Below the pieces are notes generated by a model. That model was not told where the DNA came from, searched no databases, and saw nothing but the letters and a program-made list of their open reading frames with translations. From positions 1-33,819 of the forward strand of contig BDTA01000042.1 in the NCBI GenBank assembly GCA_002897935.1: 33,819 bases of DNA, read 5' to 3'. Shown piece after piece: positions 8,369 through 16,991 of this stretch. Both the position numbers and the translations under genes were made by a program. The first letter of the stretch is position 1. The number at the start of each line of letters is the position of its first letter. Source of the DNA: a bacterium BMS3Abin08. Its GTDB lineage: Bacteria; Nitrospirota; Thermodesulfovibrionia; Thermodesulfovibrionales; JdFR-85.

Positions 8369-8396
8369 TTTTTCCCTTATTTTAGGGGTAAAAAAA
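8369..8396. terminator. Likely bidirectional terminator after the response regulator
   Basis: TTTTTCCCTTA (8369-8379) pairs with TAGGGGTAAAAAA (8383-8395), giving a stem with one mismatch and a 3-nt loop, with T-runs in both orientations. It separates the two-component genes from the methyltransferase cluster. Confidence 0.5.
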
Positions 8397-8399
8397 CCT

Positions 8400-8409
8400 G
8401 ATTGCAATC
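8400..8409. promoter_or_regulatory. Palindrome GATTGCAATC in the leader of the corrinoid cluster
   Basis: A perfect 10-bp palindrome 142 nt before the first methyltransferase gene, in the 254-nt non-coding gap 8297-8550. A second weak inverted repeat TCCGG-N9-CCGGA lies at 8465-8483. Either could bind the response regulator. I could not identify a convincing -35/-10 or a -24/-12 promoter in this gap. Confidence 0.25.
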
Positions 8410-8550
8410 ATAACAAAAATGTTGATAGCATTACGATATGGCTATGGGGGTTAATGTTCTCAAATCCGGCGGCTCAGACCGGACTGAAAGGATCTTCCCA
8501 TTCCGCTTGCTACATGTTTATGCAATAAAGAGAGACAGAAAGGAGATGTA

Positions 8551-9582
8551 ATGAAAAGTTTGTCGCCAAGAGAGAGGGTGCTGGGATTTTTAAATGGTGA
8601 AGAAGTTGACAGGCCACCTATATTCAGCGGCATGGGGAACGTAATAACATCCGTACTTGAAAAGTACGGGATCAATTTTGCCAAGGCCCATCGTGACCCT
8701 GAACTGATGGCAAAGGCAGCGGCAGGGATGTACCGTGACTTCGGTTTTGAATGCGCTGTAGTCCCCTTTGACCTGGGTGTGGAGGCTGAGGCGCTCGGTT
8801 CAAAGATGAATTACTACGACGATGTGGAGGGCCTGCTTTATCCTACCGTCAAGGAAAAGTTTGTAAAAACCGCTGAAGACATCGAGTTTCCGGAGGACCT
8901 TGAAAATACAGGCAGGATTCCTGTTGTTGCGGAAGCAATAAGGATATTACGAAGGGAAATCGGAGGGGATGCTGCCATAGGAACGTATATCCTCGGTCCC
9001 TTTACGCTTGCAGGCCAGGTAAAGGAACTGGACGAACTCTTTGAAGAATCCTTCCTTAATCCTGAGGAGACAAGCCGCTTACTTGAGAAGCTTTCCGACT
9101 TCATTATCAGGGTTTTGGATATTTACAGTAAAGCCGGCGCTGACTATTTTACACTTCGCGAGATGGGAGGAACCTCCGATGTAATGAGCCCGAGAAGCTT
9201 CAGGAGTCTTATCAAACCCCATCTCATGAAGATTATTGCTGAAATGCCCCATCCCAGCATATTACACATCTGCGGCGATACGAATGCCATTATTCAGGAT
9301 ATGGCGGAGTGTGGGGCCGATGCTATCAGTGTCGACCAGAAAAACCATCTTACCGAAACAAGACAGAAGCTCGGCAATGATGTAATCATCCTTGGTAATT
9401 TCGATCCTATAAAGGTCTTGATGCAGGGTAAGGCCGGAGATGTCTGTCCGGCGGTAACAGGATGCCTGACTGCCGGAGCAGATGCGGTCTGGCCGGGATG
9501 CGACCTGTGGCCGGAGGTCCCAAGGGAAAATATGGAGACCTTAATATCCTGCCTCAAGGAGGCTAAGGCTTTAGGGGTGTGA
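8551..9582 (+). CDS. UroD-fold corrinoid methyltransferase, MtaA/CmuA-like (first copy)
   Basis: Predicted zinc-dependent methyltransferase that moves a methyl group between a corrinoid protein and a thiol, tetrahydrofolate or substrate. It has the UroD-like (beta/alpha)8 fold, opening SPRERVLGFLNGEEVDRPP. The zinc ligand pattern of MtaA/MtbA enzymes is complete: H239-x-C241 (LHICGDT) and C317 (PGCDLWPEVP). True HemE lacks this triad and no haem genes are nearby. Length 343 is usual. AGAAAGGAGATG precedes the ATG. It heads the cluster and its stop is one base from the GTP-binding gene. C-terminal PGCDLWPEVP is nearer MtaA-type (methyl acceptor side) than the second copy at 15193. Substrate is unknown. 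Confidence 0.85.
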   Translation: MKSLSPRERVLGFLNGEEVDRPPIFSGMGNVITSVLEKYGINFAKAHRDPELMAKAAAGMYRDFGFECAVVPFDLGVEAEALGSKMNYYDDVEGLLYPTVKEKFVKTAEDIEFPEDLENTGRIPVVAEAIRILRREIGGDAAIGTYILGPFTLAGQVKELDELFEESFLNPEETSRLLEKLSDFIIRVLDIYSKAGADYFTLREMGGTSDVMSPRSFRSLIKPHLMKIIAEMPHPSILHICGDTNAIIQDMAECGADAISVDQKNHLTETRQKLGNDVIILGNFDPIKVLMQGKAGDVCPAVTGCLTAGADAVWPGCDLWPEVPRENMETLISCLKEAKALGV

Positions 9583-9583
9583 T

Positions 9584-10189
9584 GTGAAACTGGTACAGAT
9601 AGCAGGTTATCTTGGATCCGGCAAGACCACCCTCGTTATTGCATTGAGCAAGGGCCTGTCAAGGTCGGGCTTGAAGGTGGCGATCCTGGTTAATGAGATA
9701 GGCGAAATCCCTGTTGACGGCAAGGTTATAGAGGATTACGGGTTTACCGTTAAGGACATCGGGGGCGGTTGTATCTGCTGCCAGATTGCCGGAAATCTGA
9801 CAAGGACATTGCGGTTCCTGGGGGATGAACAAAATCCGGATTTGGTTATTATCGAGCCAACGGGGATGGCGGTACCAGGTTCGATAAGAGAGACCGTTGA
9901 AGCTCTTAACATAGACATCGGCCCCACTATCGTACTCTTTGATACAACACGATCTGAAAAGCTTCTGAACTATGAAACGCTGAAGAGGCTGATCTCCACC
10001 CAGATCAGAGATGCCGACTTTATCGCCCTTAGCAAGATCGATAAGGTGTCCGAGGATGTGATTGAACATGCAAGGGCGGCCGTTTCCGTCATTAATCCTG
10101 CCGCCGGGATCATAAGACTCTCAACGCGAAGGGGAGATGGTGTTATGACCCTTGCCGCGGCTGTTCAGGAGGTGACCATAAAAAAATGA
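9584..10189 (+). CDS. G3E-family metal-chaperone GTPase (CobW/HypB/UreG-like)
   Basis: P-loop GTPase of the COG0523 type, 201 residues. It has Walker A GYLGSGKTT (8-16), the metal-binding GGGCICC (60-66, Cys 63, 65, 66), a Walker B-like LVIIEPTG and the base-recognition SKID (150-153). The separate C-terminal domain found in most CobW proteins is absent, leaving a minimal GTPase like HypB or UreG. The start is GTG at 9584, one base after the previous stop; AGGGGTG provides the ribosome site. Family knowledge says G3E proteins deliver metals or cobalamin cofactors to target enzymes. Here zinc delivery to the methyltransferases or corrinoid loading is inferred from context. Confidence 0.9.
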   Translation: MKLVQIAGYLGSGKTTLVIALSKGLSRSGLKVAILVNEIGEIPVDGKVIEDYGFTVKDIGGGCICCQIAGNLTRTLRFLGDEQNPDLVIIEPTGMAVPGSIRETVEALNIDIGPTIVLFDTTRSEKLLNYETLKRLISTQIRDADFIALSKIDKVSEDVIEHARAAVSVINPAAGIIRLSTRRGDGVMTLAAAVQEVTIKK

Positions 10190-10641
10190 AGGATGATCTC
10201 CAGAGCAGGGACCCCCTCCATGAAGGAATTTTTGCCTATAGCGTTTCATGTCTCCTCTCAAGGGACAGGGATATCGAAGGCAATGAACTCAGAAGGTTTG
10301 CCGGGGAACTGATGGTCTCTGTATCCGGGACCTGCTTTCACTACGGGGCTATAGATATCGGGCATATTAAGGCGTATATCGAAACGGGTACCGGATTTTT
10401 ATATGCGGACACCCTCGGAGATGCCGGGGATGTAACTATAGAGGGAAGAGAAGGGAATGCTGTACACGGTTTCAGGCTTGTCCTGAACTCGGTTATCTAC
10501 GGGATTACGGAGGAGGCTGTAAAAGAGGCTACGGAAGAGGCACTTGAGAGGACGATTAGCGGATTCGGTCTGTCGAGGCAGCCTGTTGCACCAAAGGTAA
10601 TTCCATTGTATAGGCCGGAAGGAGGAATGCATGACGGGTGA
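10186..10641 (+). CDS. Conserved-looking hypothetical protein in corrinoid cluster
   Basis: A 151-residue soluble protein that I do not recognise. It starts with an ATGA overlap on the GTPase gene and its end overlaps the ATPase gene by 11 nt, so it is translationally locked between them. The middle shows alternating hydrophobic strands ([20 protein letters not shown]) and an [13 protein letters not shown] segment. A long acidic helix follows ([19 protein letters not shown]). One Cys and two His lie in the central part. No signal peptide or membrane segment is present. Tight coupling suggests it works with the GTPase or the AAA+ ATPase, perhaps as an adaptor. That is inference. Confidence 0.8.
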   Translation: MKDDLQSRDPLHEGIFAYSVSCLLSRDRDIEGNELRRFAGELMVSVSGTCFHYGAIDIGHIKAYIETGTGFLYADTLGDAGDVTIEGREGNAVHGFRLVLNSVIYGITEEAVKEATEEALERTISGFGLSRQPVAPKVIPLYRPEGGMHDG

Positions 10642-11461
10642 TATCCATACAAAAACCATTGAGAAGAGCATGCAGGATTTCAGGATAGAGGGGGAACCCT
10701 TTTATCTTCCAATCGAGGATGAGATCCGGCTTTTCGAGATTGCTTACCGCAATCAGCTTCCCCTCATGCTGAAGGGTCCCACTGGGTGCGGGAAAACCCG
10801 TTTTCTCTCTTACATGGCATATAAGCTGGATCTGCCCCTGATAACAATTGCCTGCCACGAGGACCTGACCGCAAGCGATCTTGTCGGAAGATACCTGCTC
10901 GATGGTGCATCAACGCGCTGGCAGGATGGCCCGCTGACCCTTGCAGTAAGGTACGGAGGGATATGTTATCTCGACGAGATAGTAGAAGCGAGGAAAGACA
11001 CCACGGTTGTGATTCACCCACTGACCGATGACCGGAGGATGCTCCCGATTGAGAAGCAGGGGCAAATTCTGGAGTCAACGGATAAGTTCATGCTTGCCAT
11101 ATCATATAATCCCGGTTATCAAACGGTCCTTAAGGATCTCAAACAGAGTACCAAACAGCGATTTATCTCGATTGAATTCGGTTATCCACCGGCAAGCCTT
11201 GAAGAGGAGATCATAATCCATGAGGGCAGTGTGGACAAGAGGACGGCATCCGACCTGAGGAAGATAGCAGAAAAATTCCGCACATTGAAGGGCAGGGGGC
11301 TTGACGAAGGGGTGAGTACAAGACTCCTGATATATGCGGGACTATTGATTAAAGAGGGTATTGACCCACGCCGGGCCTGTACCGTTGCTCTTATAATGCC
11401 GATAACTGATGACCCTGAAATGCAAAAGACTTTGAAAGAGGTTGTCTCAACTGTAGTATAG
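10631..11461 (+). CDS. CbbQ/NorQ-type MoxR AAA+ ATPase
   Basis: ATP-driven remodelling ATPase of the MoxR clade, 276 residues. It has Walker A GPTGCGKT (49-56) and Walker B CYLDE (E115), with the segment [13 protein letters not shown] typical of CbbQ/NorQ. A sensor-1 Asn lies in ISYNPGYQ and an arginine-finger-like STKQRF follows. The C-terminal CbbQ-type domain is present ([17 protein letters not shown]). Known relatives form hexamers that, with a VWA partner, activate Rubisco (CbbQO) or nitric oxide reductase (NorQD). Its VWA partner is next door, 8 nt downstream. No Rubisco or NO reductase gene is in the window, so the client is probably a corrinoid enzyme or RACE. Confidence 0.9.
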   Translation: MTGDIHTKTIEKSMQDFRIEGEPFYLPIEDEIRLFEIAYRNQLPLMLKGPTGCGKTRFLSYMAYKLDLPLITIACHEDLTASDLVGRYLLDGASTRWQDGPLTLAVRYGGICYLDEIVEARKDTTVVIHPLTDDRRMLPIEKQGQILESTDKFMLAISYNPGYQTVLKDLKQSTKQRFISIEFGYPPASLEEEIIIHEGSVDKRTASDLRKIAEKFRTLKGRGLDEGVSTRLLIYAGLLIKEGIDPRRACTVALIMPITDDPEMQKTLKEVVSTVV

Positions 11462-11469
11462 GTACTGTT

Positions 11470-14163
11470 ATGAGAGAAGATATATCGCTATCAGAGACGA
11501 TAGTTCTTGTTGGTGAGAGGCTCGGAGAAGATGACTATCTCAGGGAGAAAATCCGTGATGTCAGTCCCCTGCTCAATGATGAGGGATTAAAAAACTACGT
11601 AAGGCTTATCGGCATGTTTGTCAGCTTCGATCACTCCGTATCTCTCCGGCTGCTCAAGACGGGAAGGGGTCTGTTCTCAGCAATTGATGATCCTGATACG
11701 TGTACGGAGGTGCTCAATGAGGTAATCAGGATGGGCAGGGCTAAATGGAGTGTGGCAGCCGAGGCCCTGAAGACTCTACCCCTTGTTGCTCATATGCCTT
11801 CAGGATTCCTTGCAGACTGGTTGAGCCTTGGTAACAGGATCGGTGAGATTGATCAGGACGTGGCTATTCAATATATTGCCGTATCACCTCCGGTATATGA
11901 AATACTTGGCACTGCAAGGTTCGTTCACTGGGCTTCATGGGGCCGGAAGATCACGGAGATGGCATGGAAGGCGGGCAGGGAGTATTTTAAAGCGAGTCCG
12001 GATGTCCTTAAGAGAGTCGATCCCTGTGAGATAGAACGATGGGCAAGTCTCGGTATGCACCTTATTGAAAAGAGCCCCCGGGTTAAGACCGGGTATGGGG
12101 CACACAGTCTCTTTGCACAGGGCACAGGTGCAGGTAAGCCCAGGGTGATTGATCTGGCGGCGCAGTATTTCAGGTCATCACCACAGATACTTGGACGCCT
12201 CTCGATGAATGACCTGGAACAATGGGTTGTAAAGGGCCTGGAGGCCGTTGATAGCGGCAGAGACAAGGGAACGGCGTTTTTTTCCTTAGAGACCGGATCG
12301 AGCCGGGAGACGGTAGAGAACCTCGTAAAGGGGACCGAGTTAAGGGATATTTATTCCGTCCTCAACAGGTCTGCAGCTTTTTTGGTTGACAGGCGAATCC
12401 GGATCAGATCGTCTTCCCTGTTTTACAAAAACCTTCCGGGACTGGGCCGCTTTTTCTCTGTAACGGATGGTACGAGGATATTCCTCCCATCGAGGATTTC
12501 AGTATTTGAGGACGAAGAGATGAATTTCAAGACCTATAAGTGTACCCTTGCACATGAGATAGCCCATATTCTGTTCGGGACATTCGACATTGGTCCGGAT
12601 CGGGTTAACAGACTTTCAGATTCTGACCGCCATGTACATGCATTCAGGATCTTTGAATTCCTTGAGGACGAAAGGGTTGATTATCTCATGGGGCGGGAAT
12701 ACCCGGGACTCGAAAAGGACAGACGCATGATCATGGACAATTATCTGAGCAGGATACCCCACGGTGATAACGGGGGAAGATCTGTTTTCGCCTCTTTAGG
12801 GTTTCAGCTCCCGGACACATTCGATAAATCGGGAACTAAGAAGAGTGAGTTGAGGTCAGTACTTGAAGGTGCATTAAAAGAGGTGAGGGACCCTGCACAG
12901 ACTGTTCAGGGTGTACTTGAGTTAACAATGAAGATCTGCAGTTGCCCCGGGAATGAAAGACCCCTTGAGTTCTCTGAAAGCCGGCAAGCATACGAGCGGC
13001 TCTTTTACCGTGGCATAATTGACTACAGGCTTGTCGAGAGCGCCCGTGCCGGTATGTCTCATCTGCTTTCAGAGATGATGGAACGGTTTAATGAAGGGGG
13101 CAGAGAAGTAGATTCAGAGGTAATTGAAGAGGCCATTCTCAGGATAGAAGAGTGTGAAGGGCCTGAATCCGAGCTGCTCCTCTGGCAGACAGGAGATAAC
13201 AGGGAACTCGATGAATTATATGAAAGAGTTGAGCTTATCGTCACAGATATTGAGGAAGAGAGCCGCTACAGGAGGTCTGTCTATTACGATGAATGGGATC
13301 TGGAACTCAATGACTACAGGAAGGACTGGTGCAGGGTACGTGAGATAGAGATGCCGCCCACAACCCTCAGTTTCTATAACGATACAATCAGTGTCAACTA
13401 TGGGCTTGTGAGTCTCCTGAGGAGACACTTTGGTCTTCTAAGGCCTGACAGGATAAAACGGTATTTTCGTGAGGAACGGGGAGACGATTTTGATCTTGAT
13501 GCCCTGATTGAATCTATTGTTGACCGTCATGCAGGGGTGACCCCGTCAGACAGGGTATATATCCGCAGGGACAAAAAATTGAGGGATGTTTCTGTTGCCT
13601 TTCTCGTGGATATGAGCTATTCCACCGGTGAGGAACTTCCCTCCGGCAAGAGGATAATTGATATCGAGAAGGAGGGGCTTGTCCTGATGGCCGAGGCCCT
13701 TGAGAGTATCGGCGACAGGTGGGCTGTTTATGGATTCTCCACAAACTACAGGGACCGGGTCGACTTCTATATTGTCCGTGATTTCAATGAACCCTTTAAC
13801 GATGAGGTGAAGATGCGTTTTGAGAGTATCCAGCCGATGGCCCAAACACGTTTGGGATCTGCCGTCAGACATGCAAACAAGCTGCTGGAAAAACAGGATT
13901 CCCTGATACGCCTGCTGATTCTGCTCTCAGACGGCAGACCTTATGATATTGACTACGGTGAACTCGACTATGCGGTTGAGGATACGAGGATGGCCCTCTG
14001 GGAGGGCCGCAGCAGGGGGATAAGCTCCTTCTGTATTACGGTAGACAAAAGGAGCCGCGAATATCTCTCCCATATGTACGGGGAATCGAACTACACGATT
14101 ATAGATAACATTGAGTCTTTACCAACGAGCCTGCCACTGATTTACAAAAGGCTTACAACCTGA
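11470..14163 (+). CDS. CbbO/NorD-like VWA protein with embedded HExxH zincin motif
   Basis: Large partner of the preceding ATPase, 897 residues, soluble. Residues 1-330 form a helical repeat-like region with recurring W-x-x-x-G units (LSLGNRIGEID, HWASWGRKITEMAW, ERWASLGMHLIEKS, EQWVVKGLEAVDS). A metallopeptidase-like core follows: HEIAH at 362-366 and LEDERVD at 398-404, the His-His plus Glu layout of gluzincins. The C-terminus is a VWA domain with a complete MIDAS (DMSYS 714-718, then LILLSDGRPYD). In CbbO and NorD the VWA MIDAS anchors the ATPase to its client. The zincin-like core may be catalytic or only a metal-binding scaffold. No client is identified. Confidence 0.85.
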   Translation: MREDISLSETIVLVGERLGEDDYLREKIRDVSPLLNDEGLKNYVRLIGMFVSFDHSVSLRLLKTGRGLFSAIDDPDTCTEVLNEVIRMGRAKWSVAAEALKTLPLVAHMPSGFLADWLSLGNRIGEIDQDVAIQYIAVSPPVYEILGTARFVHWASWGRKITEMAWKAGREYFKASPDVLKRVDPCEIERWASLGMHLIEKSPRVKTGYGAHSLFAQGTGAGKPRVIDLAAQYFRSSPQILGRLSMNDLEQWVVKGLEAVDSGRDKGTAFFSLETGSSRETVENLVKGTELRDIYSVLNRSAAFLVDRRIRIRSSSLFYKNLPGLGRFFSVTDGTRIFLPSRISVFEDEEMNFKTYKCTLAHEIAHILFGTFDIGPDRVNRLSDSDRHVHAFRIFEFLEDERVDYLMGREYPGLEKDRRMIMDNYLSRIPHGDNGGRSVFASLGFQLPDTFDKSGTKKSELRSVLEGALKEVRDPAQTVQGVLELTMKICSCPGNERPLEFSESRQAYERLFYRGIIDYRLVESARAGMSHLLSEMMERFNEGGREVDSEVIEEAILRIEECEGPESELLLWQTGDNRELDELYERVELIVTDIEEESRYRRSVYYDEWDLELNDYRKDWCRVREIEMPPTTLSFYNDTISVNYGLVSLLRRHFGLLRPDRIKRYFREERGDDFDLDALIESIVDRHAGVTPSDRVYIRRDKKLRDVSVAFLVDMSYSTGEELPSGKRIIDIEKEGLVLMAEALESIGDRWAVYGFSTNYRDRVDFYIVRDFNEPFNDEVKMRFESIQPMAQTRLGSAVRHANKLLEKQDSLIRLLILLSDGRPYDIDYGELDYAVEDTRMALWEGRSRGISSFCITVDKRSREYLSHMYGESNYTIIDNIESLPTSLPLIYKRLTT

Positions 14164-14183
14164 AGAAGGGAGGTGTGTGGTCA

Positions 14184-14408
14184 ATGGAAGTATGTTCCAA
14201 ATGCAGGAAACAGGCTGATTTTATATGTCCGGGTTGTGACAGGAAGTTCTGCAGATCTCATATGGAACTCCGTTATGCGGGACCGGACAGGGGGTTCCGG
14301 TCGCGTTATATGTGTCCTGCCTGCTGGAAGAAAAAGCAGGTGGTGTTGAACGAAAACATGGTTAATGCCAGGACCTTTCAGCCCAAAAAGTATTTTTACA
14401 GGTCTTGA
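14184..14408 (+). CDS. Cys-rich zinc-ribbon-like miniprotein
   Basis: A 74-residue protein from ATG 14184, chosen because GGGAGG lies about 10 nt upstream; a GTG at 14175 falls on the ribosome site. Its metal ligands are CSKC, CPGC, a further Cys and H in FCRSH, and CPAC: three CxxC units plus C/H, enough for two zinc sites of the B-box or zinc-ribbon kind. A Phe-Tyr basic tail (KKYFYRS) ends it. It sits between the VWA protein and the DUF2284 gene. A role in metal handling or as an adaptor is likely from context only. Confidence 0.75.
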   Translation: MEVCSKCRKQADFICPGCDRKFCRSHMELRYAGPDRGFRSRYMCPACWKKKQVVLNENMVNARTFQPKKYFYRS

Positions 14409-14438
14409 TTGCAGGAAGGACAGCTCTGGAGATTTATT

Positions 14439-15101
14439 ATGGAAAAGGCGGAAGCTACAAAGAAAATCAGGAAGCTTGAAGAATTTGCACTTGACAGAGG
14501 TGCAGACCATGCCAGGGTCTTTCCGGCACGCATGGTTGTACTGGATGAGCGGGTAAGGATGAAGTGCCAGATTCCCCTCTGCCCTCACTACGGTCGTACA
14601 CTGACCTGTCCACCGAATGTGCCTACCGTTGAAGAGTTCAAACAGGTACTGAACCGCTATAGAGAGGCACTTTTAATACAGATAGTGACTTTGCTGGAGA
14701 AGAAAGCCGAGTCCTACGACAGGGAAGAAGTTAAGGAGTTTTTTAAAAACCCCGGCAAGAAATCAAGGAAGAAAGGGGGTGAAGACCAGGAAGCCGTTGA
14801 TGACTTCGTTAAGGTAAAGGATGCTGCCGTCATGCTGCATAAACTGGTTAACGAGCTTGAACTCAAGGCCATGACCCTTGGGTTCCCTTATGCCCTCGGT
14901 CTTATCGGGGGGGAGTGCATGCTTTGTACTGAATGCGTGGGTGCTGGTTCTGCAAAGGGATGCAGGCATCCTTATGAAGCGAGGCCGTCAATGGAGGGGG
15001 TTGGTATCGATGTAATCAAGACAAGTCTAAAGGCGGGACTGCCCTTTGAGATACCGCCGCAAAAGGAGATAGTATGGAGCGGACTGGTCCTGATCTGTTA
15101 G
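14439..15101 (+). CDS. DUF2284 predicted metal-binding protein
   Basis: Soluble 220-residue protein from ATG 14439, preceded by GGAGA; the frame is open from a TTG at 14409 but without a better ribosome site. It shows the DUF2284 arrangement: CQIPLCPHYGRTLTCPPNVP near the N-terminus and a C-terminal cluster GGECMLCTECVGAG followed by GCRHPYEARPSMEG. Seven or more conserved Cys suggest an iron-sulfur cluster or other metal site. DUF2284 genes are often seen with corrinoid methyltransferases; their biochemical role is not known to me. A low-complexity Lys-rich insertion (NPGKKSRKKGGEDQE) sits in the middle. Confidence 0.85.
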   Translation: MEKAEATKKIRKLEEFALDRGADHARVFPARMVVLDERVRMKCQIPLCPHYGRTLTCPPNVPTVEEFKQVLNRYREALLIQIVTLLEKKAESYDREEVKEFFKNPGKKSRKKGGEDQEAVDDFVKVKDAAVMLHKLVNELELKAMTLGFPYALGLIGGECMLCTECVGAGSAKGCRHPYEARPSMEGVGIDVIKTSLKAGLPFEIPPQKEIVWSGLVLIC

Positions 15102-15192
15102 GAAGTGCTTTGCGTGCTACAGAGAAAGGCCTGATCCGGATAGAGTTATTAACGATCCCAAAAACCTCAATTAACAAAGGAGGAGGTAAGAC

Positions 15193-16260
15193 ATGGCAAC
15201 AAAGGATGAAATGAGCGGCCTTGAACGGATAGCAACTGCTCTACAGCAAAAGGAGGCTGACAGGGTGCCCGTTGCCCCACTTGTATGTGGGGCTTCACAC
15301 CGGGTGTATGGAATAACCTATGGTGAGTGGTCCAGATGTACAAATATCGATGCAATGGTTCGCGGGCATGTCGAGGCAATAAAATTGCTTGGTCATGATG
15401 GAGTGGTGGCACTTGTTGACCTGTCAGTCGAGGCAGATGCATTCGGCTGTGAGGTTATATTCCCTGAATTCGATACCGCCCATCCAAATTATGACGCCCC
15501 CTTCATTAAGGGACCTGATGAATACGGGAAGATAAAAAAGGTGAATCCGAGAAAGACCCAGAGGATGAAGGGAGTAATTGACATGGTTGCAGGGCTTTCC
15601 AGGGAGATCGGCGAGACGCACGCAATAGTCGGTTTCGTTTATGGCTCCCTCGGGACGTTGAGCATGATGCGCGGTCCCGAGAACTTCTTTATGGACCTGA
15701 TGGAGCACCCCGATGAAGTAATGGAAGCCCTCCAGATCATGGATGATGTGCTTGCCGAATATGCGGTGGCCCAGGCTGAGGCGGGCGCCCACGCTGTGTG
15801 CTATGACAACCTCTATGCTTCGCAGAGTATATTGAGCAAGGAGCTGTGGGAGAAATTCGAGGGCGAGTCGCAGAAGAAGGTCTGTGACGCTATTCGTAAC
15901 GCCGGAGCCCTTGTGCTCTTTCATAACTGTGGGAACGGGATATACTTTGACATGTGCGAAAAGTGGGGCTCCCCTATAGGGATTTCTCATGCCTATGTAT
16001 CCGATGATGTGGACAGCTGGGCAGAGCACAAGGCAAAGTGGGGCGGCAAGATTGCGACCATTGGCTGGATTCCGCCCGGACCCGTAGCAATGCTCGGTAC
16101 GCCGGAAGAGATTGAAGAGGAATGCAAGGCTGAAATCGAGATATTCGCAAAGGGTGGGGGATTCATACTCTCAACCGGATGTGAGTTCGGGCCTAATGCA
16201 CCGCTATGGAATTCCCGGTTAATTGTTGATGCTGCAAAAAAATACGGTGTATACAAGTAA
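15193..16260 (+). CDS. UroD-fold corrinoid methyltransferase (second copy, probable MT1)
   Basis: A second UroD/MtaA-superfamily methyltransferase, 355 residues, only distantly similar to the first. The zinc triad is H244-x-C246 (LFHNCGNG) and C330 (STGCEFGPNAP). The C-terminal STGCE-GPNAP differs from the first copy and from canonical MtaA, resembling the UroD-like methyltransferases that demethylate substrates onto a corrinoid protein. It directly precedes the corrinoid protein gene (38-nt spacer), the usual place for the substrate-specific methyltransferase. AAAGGAGGAGG provides a very strong ribosome site. No MtaB, MtmB, MtbB, MttB or MtrH gene is in the window, so this protein is the best MT1 candidate. 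Substrates could include methoxylated aromatics or methyl thiols; the sequence does not say which. Confidence 0.85.
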   Translation: MATKDEMSGLERIATALQQKEADRVPVAPLVCGASHRVYGITYGEWSRCTNIDAMVRGHVEAIKLLGHDGVVALVDLSVEADAFGCEVIFPEFDTAHPNYDAPFIKGPDEYGKIKKVNPRKTQRMKGVIDMVAGLSREIGETHAIVGFVYGSLGTLSMMRGPENFFMDLMEHPDEVMEALQIMDDVLAEYAVAQAEAGAHAVCYDNLYASQSILSKELWEKFEGESQKKVCDAIRNAGALVLFHNCGNGIYFDMCEKWGSPIGISHAYVSDDVDSWAEHKAKWGGKIATIGWIPPGPVAMLGTPEEIEEECKAEIEIFAKGGGFILSTGCEFGPNAPLWNSRLIVDAAKKYGVYK

Positions 16261-16298
16261 ATATTTTAAATCTGATAAAGATCAGGAGGTAGACAGAT

Positions 16299-16976
16299 AT
16301 GGCATTTACAGAAAAAGAAAAGGAGTTGATTGACAGGCTTCAGGATGCTGTAGTCAACTATAAGGTTGACGAGGCAAGGAAGGCTGCTCAAGACGCTGTT
16401 GATGCGGGAGTTAATGCTTACACGATGACAATGGAAGGGCTTGCAGGGGGCATGGCAGTGGTAAGCGAAAAGTTTGACAGCCATGAGTACTTTGTCCCTG
16501 AAACGCTCCTCTGTGCAAAGGCACTCTATGCGGCCCTGGATATCCTGAAACCCCGGATCAAGGTCAAGGACGGGGAGGTGAAGGGACAGGTGGTGCTCGG
16601 TGTCCTGCAGGGAGACGTACATGACCTCGGTAAGAACCTCATAAAGGCGGTATTCGAGGCAGCCGGCTGGACGGTACACGACCTCGGGAGGGACGTTCCC
16701 CTCCAGAAGTTCGTTGAGGAACAGATCCGGACAGACTCGGATATAGTCATGCTTTCGGCCTTGATGACGACCTCCATGGTGGGAATGAAGAGGGTGATAC
16801 CAATGATCAAGGAAAAAAACCCAAATGTCAAGATCATGATTGGTGGAGCTCCCATTACAGAAAAGACCGTTGAGGAGTTTGGCGCTGATTCTACCGCAGA
16901 CAATGCCCCCAATGCATTGCAGGAAGCAATCCGGATGGTTGATGTACTCAAGAAAGGGGAGATGGCATCCGCGTAA
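16299..16976 (+). CDS. Methyltransferase corrinoid-binding protein (MtaC/MtbC/MttC-like)
   Basis: Small corrinoid carrier, 225 residues. The N-terminal four-helix cap (about 1-90) leads into a B12-binding Rossmann domain with GDVHDLGKN, where H108 is the lower axial cobalt ligand. The further cobalamin signature parts are MLSALMTTSM and MIGGAPITEKTVEEFGAD. It shuttles a methyl group as methyl-Co(III) between two methyltransferases. It follows the second UroD-like enzyme and carries AGGAGG before the ATG. A 123-bp mobile element separates it from the activator gene. It is the only corrinoid protein in the window, so both methyltransferases presumably use it. Confidence 0.95.
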   Translation: MAFTEKEKELIDRLQDAVVNYKVDEARKAAQDAVDAGVNAYTMTMEGLAGGMAVVSEKFDSHEYFVPETLLCAKALYAALDILKPRIKVKDGEVKGQVVLGVLQGDVHDLGKNLIKAVFEAAGWTVHDLGRDVPLQKFVEEQIRTDSDIVMLSALMTTSMVGMKRVIPMIKEKNPNVKIMIGGAPITEKTVEEFGADSTADNAPNALQEAIRMVDVLKKGEMASA

Positions 16977-16991
16977 GCAGGGGATATGCTG

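Noticed and set aside
8551-9582. Haem-pathway uroporphyrinogen decarboxylase (hemE)
   Set aside because: The protein keeps the H-x-C...C zinc triad of methyltransferases, stands with corrinoid and RACE genes, and no haem genes are near. The same holds for 15193-16260.
10631-14163. Rubisco activase pair CbbQ/CbbO or NO reductase NorQ/NorD proper
   Set aside because: The families match, but no cbbLS or norCB is in the window, so the client named in those systems cannot be assumed.
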